From contig NZ_CP049143.1 of assembly GCF_011044495.1 (NCBI RefSeq), positions 7,688,001-7,752,000 on the forward strand: DNA of 64,000 bases, given 5' to 3'. Numbering within the stretch: the first letter of the stretch is position 1; the number at the start of each line of letters is the position of its first letter. Below, in pieces: positions 45,667-54,050 of the stretch. The position numbers and the translations under genes are program-made. The notes under the pieces are model-generated. The model saw only the letters and a program-made list of their open reading frames with translations. It was not told where the DNA came from and did no database searches. The stretch is from Roseimicrobium sp. ORNL1. GTDB taxonomy: Bacteria; Verrucomicrobiota; Verrucomicrobiia; Verrucomicrobiales; Verrucomicrobiaceae.

Positions 45667-47307
45667 ATGATCCCTATCAACAACTTCGCGCCGGTCTCCA
45701 CACGGCTGCCTGGCGGCTGCTGGCCCACGCCCGCACAGACGTTGTTGCTGCGTGCGTGCCTGTTGGAGCCTGGGGCAGCGGTGAAGGCCTGGGAGCAGTG
45801 GACACGCACGCACGACTTCGAAGCGATTGACTCGGGTTCCTTCCGTCTGCTCGGGCTCGCACATCGTCATCTCACCCAGGCGGGTGTTTCCGGGGCGCTC
45901 ATGCCCCGGCTCCAGGGCGTGTACCGCCGCTTCTGGACGGCCAACCAACTCCTACTGGGTCGCAATGCCCCAGTCCTGAAAAGCCTGACCGAGGCGGGCA
46001 TTCCCCTCATGCTCACGAAGGGGGCGGCGCTCACGGTTTCTGTGTACCGAGACTACGGCACCCGCCCCATGGACGACCTCGATCTCATGGTGCCGAGAAG
46101 TCATGCGCTTCGGACCATGGAGGTGCTGGAGGGATTGGGCTGGGAGCCCGAGGTGCAACACTCCAAGGAGCTGCCCGAGACCCTGCACGCCTGCCACCTC
46201 CGGCGGGATCGGCTTGGCATCATCGATCTCCACTGGAGGCACTTTCACCTCGCGGTGCCAGAGGCGTTGGATGCTGCCATCTGGGAGCGCTCGATGACCT
46301 GCAGCTTCCACGGCATCGAAGCGAGAGTGCCTGACTACAGCGATCAATTCCTGCGCGCCTGCGAACACGGCGTGCGATACAACATCGTGCCGCCCTTCCG
46401 CTGGCTGGCGGATTGTTTTCAGCTCTGGAAGGTATCCGAAGGGAAGCTCGACTGGGAACGCATCGCGGACGGAGCACGCCACACCGAATCCGTGCTGGCA
46501 GTGAAATGCACGCTGCGGTTCCTGCGAGATCAATTGGACGTCCCACTTCCGGAGGAGGCCTTTACACGACTGGAGAAAACACCCGTGACGTTCTTTGAGC
46601 GCGTGGAGTCCCGGCTGGTGCAGCGCCCCTGCCGCAGCTTGTGGGGCAAGCTGCCGCTCGATATCTCCTGGCATCTCCGCAGCACACGAGGGCAGCCATG
46701 GAGCGAGCGCATCTCCGGTTTCCGCACCTACTTCCGCCACTCGAACAATCTCACACCCGGCCAGTTCACCGCGCACCACCGGGCGCAGGCGCAGCGCTGG
46801 GTGCGTTGCTGGCTACCCTACCATCTGCGCCGCATCCCGCGTCTCTTGCAGCGCGCTGAGCCCGGCGGCGTGCGATCCTTTGCCGAGGAAACGCTGTGGG
46901 GTTTCCATGAGATAGAACCCTGCGGTCACCGCCTCATGCGCTGGTCGCTGCCCACGGCCTCGCTTGGTCTCACCCTTGGCAGGGGGAAGGCTTTCAAGAT
47001 CCTCATCGACACCGGCAAGCTGCGCGCCTGGACCTCCGACCTTTCCCGGCATCTCACCTTCAAGCTGGATGGCGAGCTTATTCCACCAGCACAGGTGAAG
47101 GGCAAGCAGGGCATCCTCACCATCCGTCTCTACGCCCTGGAATCGCCCGAGCCAGGGCAGGGTTCGCGTGAAGCTCGCCTCTCGTGGGAATGTGAACCTG
47201 CCAGCATCTCCGGCGAGACCCGGCCTCTGGGTTTGCCTGTATTTGCATTGACGGTGCGCACTCTGAAACCTCAGGCCGCTGAGGCGGTGGTCCTTGCCCA
47301 GGTCTGA
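45667..47307 (+). CDS. Nucleotidyltransferase-family protein (NTP_transf_5-like) with C-terminal beta-rich domain
   Basis: 546 residues. The nucleotidyltransferase core (about 95-330) has the family markers MLTKGAAL (115-122) and YGTRPMDDLDLMV (130-142, metal-binding DDLD), followed by IIDLHWRHFHL. A C-terminal module (about 405-546) begins WGFHEIEPCGHRLMRW and is rich in beta-strand patterns, as in sugar-related modules. The NTP_transf_5 family is often encoded beside PqqD-like and HPr-kinase-like genes, as here on the opposite strand. Substrate unknown; a role in modifying a peptide or sugar product of this locus is inference. Confidence 0.8.
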   Translation: MIPINNFAPVSTRLPGGCWPTPAQTLLLRACLLEPGAAVKAWEQWTRTHDFEAIDSGSFRLLGLAHRHLTQAGVSGALMPRLQGVYRRFWTANQLLLGRNAPVLKSLTEAGIPLMLTKGAALTVSVYRDYGTRPMDDLDLMVPRSHALRTMEVLEGLGWEPEVQHSKELPETLHACHLRRDRLGIIDLHWRHFHLAVPEALDAAIWERSMTCSFHGIEARVPDYSDQFLRACEHGVRYNIVPPFRWLADCFQLWKVSEGKLDWERIADGARHTESVLAVKCTLRFLRDQLDVPLPEEAFTRLEKTPVTFFERVESRLVQRPCRSLWGKLPLDISWHLRSTRGQPWSERISGFRTYFRHSNNLTPGQFTAHHRAQAQRWVRCWLPYHLRRIPRLLQRAEPGGVRSFAEETLWGFHEIEPCGHRLMRWSLPTASLGLTLGRGKAFKILIDTGKLRAWTSDLSRHLTFKLDGELIPPAQVKGKQGILTIRLYALESPEPGQGSREARLSWECEPASISGETRPLGLPVFALTVRTLKPQAAEAVVLAQV

Positions 47308-47360
47308 CCGGCCGAGTCCGAAAATATATCGAATGAAAGAGCCGAATCCTGGCTTCGTAG

Positions 47361-47376
47361 AACTGGCATACCAGTT
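47361..47376. promoter_or_regulatory. Dyad operator candidate for the GntR regulator
   Basis: AACTGG-CATA-CCAGTT is an exact inverted repeat with 6-base arms, centred 47 bp before the ATG at 47416. Its inner core, TGGCATACCA, resembles FCD-type GntR operators (TnGTnnnACnA class). Confidence 0.45.
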
Positions 47377-47415
47377 TGATTCCAACTCGACTTTCCGGCA
47401 TTCCACCCCAAACCC

Positions 47416-48084
47416 ATGGCATCCCTGCCCTCCCCCTCCCCTTCCCGTCTCCAGTCGCGCGCGTACGCGGAGCTGCGGCGGCTCATTGCCTCTGGCGAGT
47501 TCCCCCCCGGCACGTTCCTTTCGGAGCGGCAGCTCGCAGCCCAGTTCGGCATGAGCAAGACGCCCATCCATGTGGCGCTCGAGCGGCTGGAGGCGGAGGG
47601 TTTTGTCACCATCTCCGCACAACAGGGCATTGTGGTGCGCGGCATGAGTGTGGATGACATTGTGGACCACTACGAGCTGCGTGAAGCGATTGAGTGCTGG
47701 GTGGTGCGGCGCATCGCCGGGAAGCTTAATGCCGAGCAGCAGGGTCAGCTTCGTGAGAACATCACCCGCCAGGAAGCTGCGCTGAAGGAGTGGGACCTGA
47801 ACTCCCTCATGCACCTCGACGAGCAGATGCATTTCCTGCTATGCTCCTACCTCAACAACAAGGAGATCATCACGACCATGGAGCGCCTGCGTGACAAGAT
47901 CCATCAGGTCATCCTGCGCGTCACAGACACGGACAGCAAGCGCCCGACTGAGAGCGTGGCCGAGCATGTGGAGATCATCAACGCGGTACTGGCCGGCGAG
48001 GGCAATCGTGCTGCGGACTTGATTGTTGGGCACCTCGAAGCCGGCAAGCGCCGCATCCTAAATCCGGAACGATTCGCCAGATAA
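47416..48084 (+). CDS. GntR-family transcriptional regulator, FCD subgroup
   Basis: 222 residues. The N-terminal winged helix-turn-helix (about 8-75) has AYAELRRLIASGEFPPGTFL, then LAAQFGMSKTPIHVALERLEAEG (key part GMSKTPIHVALERL). The FCD ligand domain (about 83-215) has YELREAIECWVVRRIA and late histidines (H in AEHVEIINAV and GHLEAGK) typical of metal/carboxylate sensing. The stop is 5 bp from the next ATG, so it probably regulates its own operon with the cytochrome and DUF1501 genes. A dyad 40 bp upstream suggests autoregulation. Confidence 0.92.
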   Translation: MASLPSPSPSRLQSRAYAELRRLIASGEFPPGTFLSERQLAAQFGMSKTPIHVALERLEAEGFVTISAQQGIVVRGMSVDDIVDHYELREAIECWVVRRIAGKLNAEQQGQLRENITRQEAALKEWDLNSLMHLDEQMHFLLCSYLNNKEIITTMERLRDKIHQVILRVTDTDSKRPTESVAEHVEIINAVLAGEGNRAADLIVGHLEAGKRRILNPERFAR

Positions 48085-48089
48085 AGATA

Positions 48090-50552
48090 ATGAGGAATTT
48101 CGCCGCCAGCGCGGGTGTCTGCCTGCTCACGATCACGCTTTCGTTCCCCCTCGGGGCAGCGGAGGCGACTGGCGTTGGCGTTGCTACTGGTGCGGTGGAT
48201 TTCACCAAGGAGGTGCAGCCCATTCTGCAGCAGCATTGTGTGAAATGTCATGGACCCAAGGAGCAGAATGGCGGCCTGCGGTATGACGACAAGGTGGGTG
48301 CGTTCGCTCAGGGAGATTCTGGTGGTCACGCCATCGTCCCAGGAAAGCCGGAAGAGAGCGAGCTGCTGAAGCGCATCACCTCCACACACAAGGAAGAGCA
48401 AATGCCGCCCAAGGGTGCGCGACTCAGTGCGACAGAAGTAGAGACACTGAAGGCGTGGATCACTTCGGGCGCTCAGTGGCCCGAGCAGGTGGTGGCGGAG
48501 ACGCCGAAGAAACCAGGCAGTGATCATTGGTCCTTCCAGCCGATTACCAATCCCACGCCACCGCCTGTGAAGGATGCCGCATGGCCACTGGCGCCGCTCG
48601 ATCGGTTCATCCAGGCCACGCGCGAGGCGGCCGGGCTCACACCTGCGTCTGATGCCGAGCCCATCGCGCTGATTCGTCGCGCCACGTATGATCTCACGGG
48701 GCTGCCTCCCACGCCTGCGGAGGTGAAACAATTTGTCGATGCCTGCCAGAAACCCGGAGGCACACCTGCCGCGTTCAACGCACTGGTGGATCGCCTGCTG
48801 GATAACCCGCGCTATGGCGAACGCTGGGGCCGTCACTGGATGGACTGGGTGCGCTATGCCGACACGGCTGGGGACAACTCGGACTATCCCATTCCGCAGG
48901 CCTATCTGTATCGGAACTACATCATCCAGGCCTTCAACGAGGACGTTCCCTACAATCGCTTCATCACGGAGCAGATTGCCGGAGACTTGCTGCCCGCGAA
49001 GACGCAGAAGGAAAAGAACCGCCAGACCATCGCCACCGGCTATCTCGCCATGGCACGCCGCTTTGGCTCCCTGGTGGAGCGGTATCCCTGGCATCTCACG
49101 ATTGAAGACACGCTGGACAACATGGGGCGCACCATGATGGGGCTCACCTTGAGCTGTGCCCGCTGCCACGATCACAAGTTTGATCCCATCTCCACGCGCG
49201 ACTACTATGGGCTCTACGGTATCTTCGCCAGCACGCGCTATCCGTTCCCGGGCCTCGAACTCTTCAAGACGCAGCGCGACTTCGTGCCACTCATCCCGCA
49301 GGAAAAAGTGAAGAAGGTGATGGAGCCCTATCAGGCGAAGACCGACGAGCTCACGAAGGAACTTGAGCGCCTGCTCGCAGCGTGTGAGAAGAAGACGCTC
49401 GAGAATGCGGCCAAGGAAGGAGAACGCTCGCTGGAGGAGCAGCGCAAGGCGAAGAGTGAACTCGATGGCATGCTCTTCACCGCCCGCACGGCAGGCGAAG
49501 CCCTGGCAGATTACTTGAAGATCACGCCGGTCATTCCCACGGCGTATGCCGTGCAGGATGCGAAGCCGGTGAACGCGCGCGTGCAGATGAAAGGCGAACC
49601 TGATCGTCTTGGCGCAGAAGTACCACGTCATTTCCTTGAGGTGCTCGGGGGGCAGACGCTGCCGGACGAGGCGAAATCGGGCAGCGGCAGACTGGAGCTG
49701 GCGAAGTGGATCACGGATGAGAAGAATCCTCTCACCGCCCGCGTCATTGTGAATCGCGTGTGGCAGCGGCACTTCGGCACAGGTCTGGTATCGAGCACGA
49801 GTGACTTCGGCTTGCGCGGTGAGAAGCCGACGCATCCCGAGCTTCTCGACTGGCTGGCGGGCGAGTTCATGCGCAGCGGCTGGTCCTTGAAGCACCTGCA
49901 CCGGCTCATCATGACCTCACGCACCTACCAGCTCTCCAGCAAGGATGTGGAGGACAACGTGGCAAGTGATCCGGGGAACAAGCACTACTGGAAATTCAAC
50001 CGCCAGCGGCTCGATGCGGAGTCGCTACGCGACACCCTGCTCTACGTCAGCGGCGGACTCGATACCACGCCGCAGACGAAGCCGTACGCTTTCCCTCCCT
50101 CGAAGGAATGGGGCTACACGCAGCATCATCCTTTTAAGGACGATTATCCGAGCAGCAAGCGCAGCGTGTATCTCATGACGAAGCGCCTCACTGCAAAGAG
50201 TTACTTCCAGACCTTCGATGGCGCGGATCCCAATGTGTGCACCAGCGCCCGCGACAGCTCCGTCACCGCACTGCAGGCACTCTACTTTGTGAATGACAAG
50301 TTCCTGCATGAGCAGGCGGATCGCTTCACGAAGAAGATCGTGAAGCAGTCCCAGGATGACGAGCAGCGCCTCAACAGTGCCTTCACCGCCATCCTCTCCC
50401 GCCTGCCGGAGGAGGACGAATACCCCCTGATGCTGGGTTATGTGAATGAGATGCGCCAGCGCATGTATCCAGATGCGAACGGTGATTTGCAGGCGTGGAC
50501 CAGCCTGGTGCGCACACTCTTCCGGTTGAATGAATTCATGTACCTTGATTGA
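48090..50552 (+). CDS. PSCyt1/DUF1549/DUF1553 planctomycete-type cytochrome
   Basis: 820 residues with a signal peptide (about 1-24). PSCyt1 with one heme site, QQHCVKCHGPKEQ, lies near 50. The DUF1549 (PSCyt2) domain follows (about 165-375), with LIRRATYDLTGLPPTPAE, RYGERWGRHWMDW and TLSCARCHDHKFDP, which carries a second CxxCH. A charged coiled-coil hinge (about 410-460) precedes DUF1553 (PSD1, about 535-790), with NPLTARVIVNRVWQRHFG. Its usual partner, a DUF1501 protein, starts 33 bp downstream. Substrate not known; a periplasmic carbohydrate-related redox step is often suggested. Confidence 0.93.
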   Translation: MRNFAASAGVCLLTITLSFPLGAAEATGVGVATGAVDFTKEVQPILQQHCVKCHGPKEQNGGLRYDDKVGAFAQGDSGGHAIVPGKPEESELLKRITSTHKEEQMPPKGARLSATEVETLKAWITSGAQWPEQVVAETPKKPGSDHWSFQPITNPTPPPVKDAAWPLAPLDRFIQATREAAGLTPASDAEPIALIRRATYDLTGLPPTPAEVKQFVDACQKPGGTPAAFNALVDRLLDNPRYGERWGRHWMDWVRYADTAGDNSDYPIPQAYLYRNYIIQAFNEDVPYNRFITEQIAGDLLPAKTQKEKNRQTIATGYLAMARRFGSLVERYPWHLTIEDTLDNMGRTMMGLTLSCARCHDHKFDPISTRDYYGLYGIFASTRYPFPGLELFKTQRDFVPLIPQEKVKKVMEPYQAKTDELTKELERLLAACEKKTLENAAKEGERSLEEQRKAKSELDGMLFTARTAGEALADYLKITPVIPTAYAVQDAKPVNARVQMKGEPDRLGAEVPRHFLEVLGGQTLPDEAKSGSGRLELAKWITDEKNPLTARVIVNRVWQRHFGTGLVSSTSDFGLRGEKPTHPELLDWLAGEFMRSGWSLKHLHRLIMTSRTYQLSSKDVEDNVASDPGNKHYWKFNRQRLDAESLRDTLLYVSGGLDTTPQTKPYAFPPSKEWGYTQHHPFKDDYPSSKRSVYLMTKRLTAKSYFQTFDGADPNVCTSARDSSVTALQALYFVNDKFLHEQADRFTKKIVKQSQDDEQRLNSAFTAILSRLPEEDEYPLMLGYVNEMRQRMYPDANGDLQAWTSLVRTLFRLNEFMYLD

Positions 50553-50585
50553 GCTGACTTGAACTGACCTGAACGCCACGTCCGC

Positions 50586-51947
50586 ATGAACCAGTTCTCC
50601 CTCCAGCGCCGCACCCTTCTCCGCTCGCTCTTCAGCAGCTCTGCGTTGCTCATGCCCGGTGTGCTCTCCGAGTTGTGCGCCGCCTCGGAGGGAGGTGAAC
50701 CCCTCAGCCCGCATCGCCCGCACACGGAAGGAAGGGCGAAGCGCATCATCTTCATCTACGCGACGGGTGGTGTATCACACATTGATACCTTCGATCCCAA
50801 GTCCATGGCAAAGGGCCGCGATGGCACCGGCGAGGACAAGCTGATGGGCAACATCTTCGGTTCCGCGCGGAACAAGCGCTGTGGCACGGAGGTGAGCGAT
50901 ATCTTCCCCCATGTGCGTGGCGTCATGGATGAGATCTGCCTCATCCGCAGCATGAAGGCCTCCCACTTCGATCACTCGGAGGCCACGCTGGGCATGCACA
51001 CCGGGTCGCCGACCTTTGCGCGGCCCAGCATGGGATCGTGGGTGAGTTATGGTCTTGGCACTTTCAATCAGAACCTGCCCAGCTTCGTGGTGGTTGCACC
51101 CTTCCTGCCGTACGCCGGCACGCAGGTGTATGGCAGCGATTTCCTGCCCGCGTGCCATCAGGGCACACGAGTCATTCCAGGAGACAACCCGATTGCCAAC
51201 CTGCGCCCGCCAGGATCCACGAGGGATCTGCAGAAGCTGGAACTCGACCTCGTGGATCGCATGAACCAGCGGCACTTCGCTGCGCGTTCCCATGACACGG
51301 CACTGGCGGCGCGCATCAAGTCCTTCGAGACAGCCTTCCAGATGCAGCAGGCAGCACCGGAGGCCTTCGATGTGAAGTCGGAGCCCGAGCACATTCGCAA
51401 GCTCTATGGGCTCGATCGCACGCTGAAGGGCGCGGGCTCAGAGTTCGGCTGGCAGTGCCTCGTGGCACGTCGTCTCGCGGAGCGGGGAGTACGTTTTATT
51501 GAGCTCATCGACACTGGCTCGCGCCCCAATTGGGATTCCCACGGGGAGATGAAGGACCACGCCGCACTGGCCTACAATGTGGATCAACCCATCGCGGCAC
51601 TCATCACCGACTTGAAGCAGCGTGGCATGTTGGATGAAACCATCATCCTCTGGGCCACCGAGTTTGGCCGCACTCCGGCGCGTGAGGGCACGAACGGACG
51701 CGGGCACCATCGGGACTGCTTCAGCATCTGGCTCGCCGGTGGTGGCTTCAAGCCCGGCCACGTGCACGGCGCCACGGATGAGCTCGGCAAGTATCCCATT
51801 GAGAAGCCGGTGGAAGTGCATGACCTGCATGCGACCGTGCTGAACGAGCTCGGCATGGATCATGAAAAGCTCACCTTCCGCCATGCAGGCCGCGACTTCC
51901 GCCTCACGGATGTGCACGGGCGCGTGATGCAGGAACTGCTGGTGTGA
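50586..51947 (+). CDS. DUF1501 Tat-exported protein
   Basis: 453 residues with a twin-arginine-like start (LQRRTLLRSLFSSSALL). The DUF1501 family markers are present: IFIYATGGVSHIDTFDPK, ASHFDHSEATLGMHTG and the late block LWATEFGRTPAREGTNGRGHH. The family has an alkaline-phosphatase/sulfatase-like fold. It is the standard partner of the PSCyt1/DUF1549/DUF1553 protein encoded just upstream, and both are probably controlled by the GntR regulator. Confidence 0.92.
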   Translation: MNQFSLQRRTLLRSLFSSSALLMPGVLSELCAASEGGEPLSPHRPHTEGRAKRIIFIYATGGVSHIDTFDPKSMAKGRDGTGEDKLMGNIFGSARNKRCGTEVSDIFPHVRGVMDEICLIRSMKASHFDHSEATLGMHTGSPTFARPSMGSWVSYGLGTFNQNLPSFVVVAPFLPYAGTQVYGSDFLPACHQGTRVIPGDNPIANLRPPGSTRDLQKLELDLVDRMNQRHFAARSHDTALAARIKSFETAFQMQQAAPEAFDVKSEPEHIRKLYGLDRTLKGAGSEFGWQCLVARRLAERGVRFIELIDTGSRPNWDSHGEMKDHAALAYNVDQPIAALITDLKQRGMLDETIILWATEFGRTPAREGTNGRGHHRDCFSIWLAGGGFKPGHVHGATDELGKYPIEKPVEVHDLHATVLNELGMDHEKLTFRHAGRDFRLTDVHGRVMQELLV

Positions 51948-51964
51948 GGGATAGGCAGCTCGCG

Positions 51965-52411
51965 TCAGTGCGGCGCGAGCCAGTTGAAGGGCGCCCAGGG
52001 GAGATTGCGGAACACGGAGAACAGCATCACGATGACCACGAGCGCCCAGCTCAGGCGCTTCTGAAAATCCAGCCGGGCCTGGGTGTCCGGTGGTGAGGGG
52101 CGGTTGTGGATCCAGCGCCACGTCGATCGCGCGATCCACCAGAGCAGGAAAGGCAGCGCGATGACAAAGATGATGTTTTTCTTCAGCGCCCCGAGGACAT
52201 CACCGTGCAGCAGCGCGTAGGTGGCGCGCGTGGAGCCGCAGCCGGGGCAGTGCAGGCCGGTGTACTTGTGCATCATGCACGGGGGCGTGATCCACGAGGA
52301 GCCCGGGGGATTCTGATACAACGCTGTGGCGGCGATCACCATTCCGACGGTGATCGCCAGCACCAAGGCCACACGGGGCTTGAGCACCATGGCTTGCCAG
52401 TTTGCTTGCAC
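51965..52411 (-). CDS. DUF2752 membrane protein
   Basis: 148 residues from a GTG at 52411 that directly follows the stop of the upstream gene; ATG at 52390 is the alternative. Three membrane segments are visible (about 13-30, 75-95, 120-138). The family signature YTGLHCPGCGSTRATYALLHGD (key part CPGCGSTRA) follows the first. Function unknown. It is co-directional with the CD225/GYF_2 gene, an association I recall from Bacteroidota as well. Confidence 0.85.
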   Translation of the reverse strand: MQANWQAMVLKPRVALVLAITVGMVIAATALYQNPPGSSWITPPCMMHKYTGLHCPGCGSTRATYALLHGDVLGALKKNIIFVIALPFLLWWIARSTWRWIHNRPSPPDTQARLDFQKRLSWALVVIVMLFSVFRNLPWAPFNWLAPH

Positions 52412-52954
52412 TTACATGCCGGACGCCGCCTGCTGCGATGCCGCCATGAAATTTACGACAAACGCGATGGCGTTGGTGACCAGGCCGCAACCAAAGGCGA
52501 TCCAGCACCACATCTTGGCCTTCTCGGAGGAGGCCATGGCGCCTGCGACGTCACCGGCGGCGAGCTTGCTGTTCACCTGGGCGGAGAACACAATGGCCAC
52601 GATGCCGAAGGGAAGGCAGCAGCAGAGCGTGGAGAGAATGGACCAGACCAGGTAATTGGGAATCTTGGCCGCCGGGGCCATCGCGCCTCCCGGGCCGGGA
52701 ACGTAGGAAGTGGGCGCGGCGGACTGGGGAAGGTAGGATGGCGTTACGGGACCGGGCGCGGACTCTGACTGGTAGCTGGGCGTGATGGCGGCCGGAGCGG
52801 AGAACTCAGTGAAGTTGCTGGCCGGCTTCCAGTCGGCGGTGCCTTCCTTCCAGACGAGATCCGTGGGCAGGATTTCGCCAGTGGCGTACTTGGCCTTCAC
52901 TTGATCAAGAGTGAAGGGGCCCGTCTGTTGTCCGTTCTTTCCTACGTAGTACAT
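52412..52954 (-). CDS. GYF_2-CD225 (dispanin) membrane protein
   Basis: 180 residues from the ATG at 52954; an ATG 12 codons upstream gives an atypical start. The N-terminal GYF_2 domain (about 1-48) has MYYVGKNGQQTGPFTLDQV and LVWKEGTADW. A Pro/Ser/Ala linker leads to a CD225/dispanin module (about 105-170) with NYLVWSILSTLCCCLPFG and KLAAGDVAGAMASSEKAKMW, i.e. two membrane spans with a cysteine cluster. Dispanins include the eukaryotic IFITM proteins. The bacterial role is unknown. Confidence 0.88.
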   Translation of the reverse strand: MYYVGKNGQQTGPFTLDQVKAKYATGEILPTDLVWKEGTADWKPASNFTEFSAPAAITPSYQSESAPGPVTPSYLPQSAAPTSYVPGPGGAMAPAAKIPNYLVWSILSTLCCCLPFGIVAIVFSAQVNSKLAAGDVAGAMASSEKAKMWCWIAFGCGLVTNAIAFVVNFMAASQQAASGM

Positions 52955-53012
52955 GGCGCCAAAACAGCCGAAGAGCTGCGCCTTGTCCACAGCAAAGTTT
53001 GTTCCAATGAGG

Positions 53013-53039
53013 TTGCAATGGTGCGTGATTGCCTAAGAT
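53013..53039 (+). promoter_or_regulatory. Promoter-like block giving a leaderless GYF_2 transcript (copy 1)
   Basis: TTGCAA (53013-53018), 15 bp, TAAGAT (53034-53039), then 7 bases to the ATG at 53047. The same arrangement occurs before the paralogue at 53544. The 15-bp spacing is short for sigma-70. Confidence 0.4.
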
Positions 53040-53046
53040 CGTCGAT

Positions 53047-53472
53047 ATGGCCTACACGATTCAGCGTCAGACGGAGAAGCTCGGTCCTTTTGACCTGGCC
53101 CAGGTGCGTGTCATGGCCGATGCGGGTGAAGTTTCCGCCACGGATCTGGTGTGGGTGGAGGGGACCTCTGTACCCACCACGGTGGGCGCGCTCCTGCAGG
53201 GCGTGGAGGTGGCTCCAGCTCCCGCCGCCGCCCCTGTGTTCAAAAAGGGACCGGCGCTCACCTCCTTCTTCCTCGCCGCTGCCGGTTTGATTCCGGGAGT
53301 GGGTCTCTTCTGCGCCATTCCAGCCATTTACTTTGGTTTGAAGGGACTGAAGGCCACCCGGGCGGAGCCCCAGAGCCGGGAGCGCATGCATGCCATGGTC
53401 GGTGTGTGTGTCGGCAGCTTTCTGACGCTGATGTACCTGATCTTGATCCTCGCGTTTGTGATGAAGCGATGA
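53047..53472 (+). CDS. GYF_2-domain membrane protein
   Basis: 141 residues from the ATG at 53047; a TTG six codons earlier is unlikely. The GYF_2 domain (about 1-50) has YTIQRQTEKLGPFDLAQV and DLVWVEGTSVPTTV. Two membrane spans follow (about 70-92 and 112-137), separated by a loop with YFGLKGLKATRAEP, which resembles DUF4190. Partners may be proline-rich proteins, as for GYF folds. It is a close paralogue of the next gene, with about half the residues similar. Confidence 0.82.
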   Translation: MAYTIQRQTEKLGPFDLAQVRVMADAGEVSATDLVWVEGTSVPTTVGALLQGVEVAPAPAAAPVFKKGPALTSFFLAAAGLIPGVGLFCAIPAIYFGLKGLKATRAEPQSRERMHAMVGVCVGSFLTLMYLILILAFVMKR

Positions 53473-53509
53473 AGGGATGGCTCCGGCGGTTGTGATTTTC
53501 TCAATGCGG

Positions 53510-53536
53510 TTGCAATCACGCCGACGTGCCTATTGT
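53510..53536 (+). promoter_or_regulatory. Promoter-like block giving a leaderless GYF_2 transcript (copy 2)
   Basis: TTGCAA (53510-53515), 15 bp, TATTGT (53531-53536), then 7 bases to the ATG at 53544. The preceding CAATGCGG matches CAATGAGG of copy 1, so the control region was duplicated with the gene. Confidence 0.4.
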
Positions 53537-53543
53537 CTGATCC

Positions 53544-53975
53544 ATGGTCTACACCATCCAGCGACACACGGAGCAGTACGGTCCCTACGACATCACTCAG
53601 GTGCGCGCCATGGCGCAGACGGGCCAGCTCCTGGCCACGGACCTTGTCTGGCCGCAGGGGTCGAATACACCCACGACAGTCGCTGCCCTGCTGCAGGGCT
53701 TGCAGGGCGATGCGACCGGTGGTCTCATCCCATATAAGAATGGTCCTGCGCTCACGGCCTATTATCTTGCAGTGGCCGCATTGATTCCAGTCTTCGGATT
53801 TTTCTGCGCGATACCGGCCTTCTTTCTCGGGCTCAAGGGGCTGAAGAAAGCCAAGCTGGAACCGCACGTGCGTGGCCAGGTACACGCCTGGATCGGTGTC
53901 GTGGTCGGTGGATTGCTGACGCTCGGCTACCTGATTGGGATCGCCTTCATCGTGATTGCGCTGGTGAGGCGCTGA
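53544..53975 (+). CDS. GYF_2-domain membrane protein (paralogue)
   Basis: 143 residues. The GYF_2 domain (about 1-55) reads MVYTIQRHTEQYGPYDITQV and DLVWPQGSNTPTTV. Two membrane spans follow (about 70-92, 112-138) around the loop FLGLKGLKKAKLEPHVRGQ. It shares domain order, length and upstream motif with the gene at 53047, indicating a tandem duplication. The GYF surface usually binds proline-rich peptides. Partner not known. Confidence 0.82.
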   Translation: MVYTIQRHTEQYGPYDITQVRAMAQTGQLLATDLVWPQGSNTPTTVAALLQGLQGDATGGLIPYKNGPALTAYYLAVAALIPVFGFFCAIPAFFLGLKGLKKAKLEPHVRGQVHAWIGVVVGGLLTLGYLIGIAFIVIALVRR

Positions 53976-53991
53976 TTCTCACCGCCCGTCC

Positions 53992-54019
53992 GGCGCTGCG
54001 GTGTAGTGACCGCAGCGCC
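53992..54019. terminator. Shared hairpin terminator in a convergent gap
   Basis: A perfect 11-bp stem (GGCGCTGCGGT/ACCGCAGCGCC) with a 6-nt loop sits 16 bp after the GYF_2 gene and 32 bp after the stop of wrbA on the other strand. No T-tract on either side, so both genes may share a hairpin-type end. Confidence 0.55.
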
Positions 54020-54050
54020 ACGATCCTGGGCGCGAGTGCTGCCGGAGGCG

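Noticed and set aside
47904-49901. 665-codon open frame antisense to the cytochrome gene
   Set aside because: The plus-strand protein has heme motifs and DUF1549/1553 blocks; the antisense frame has none and spans the GntR gene end.
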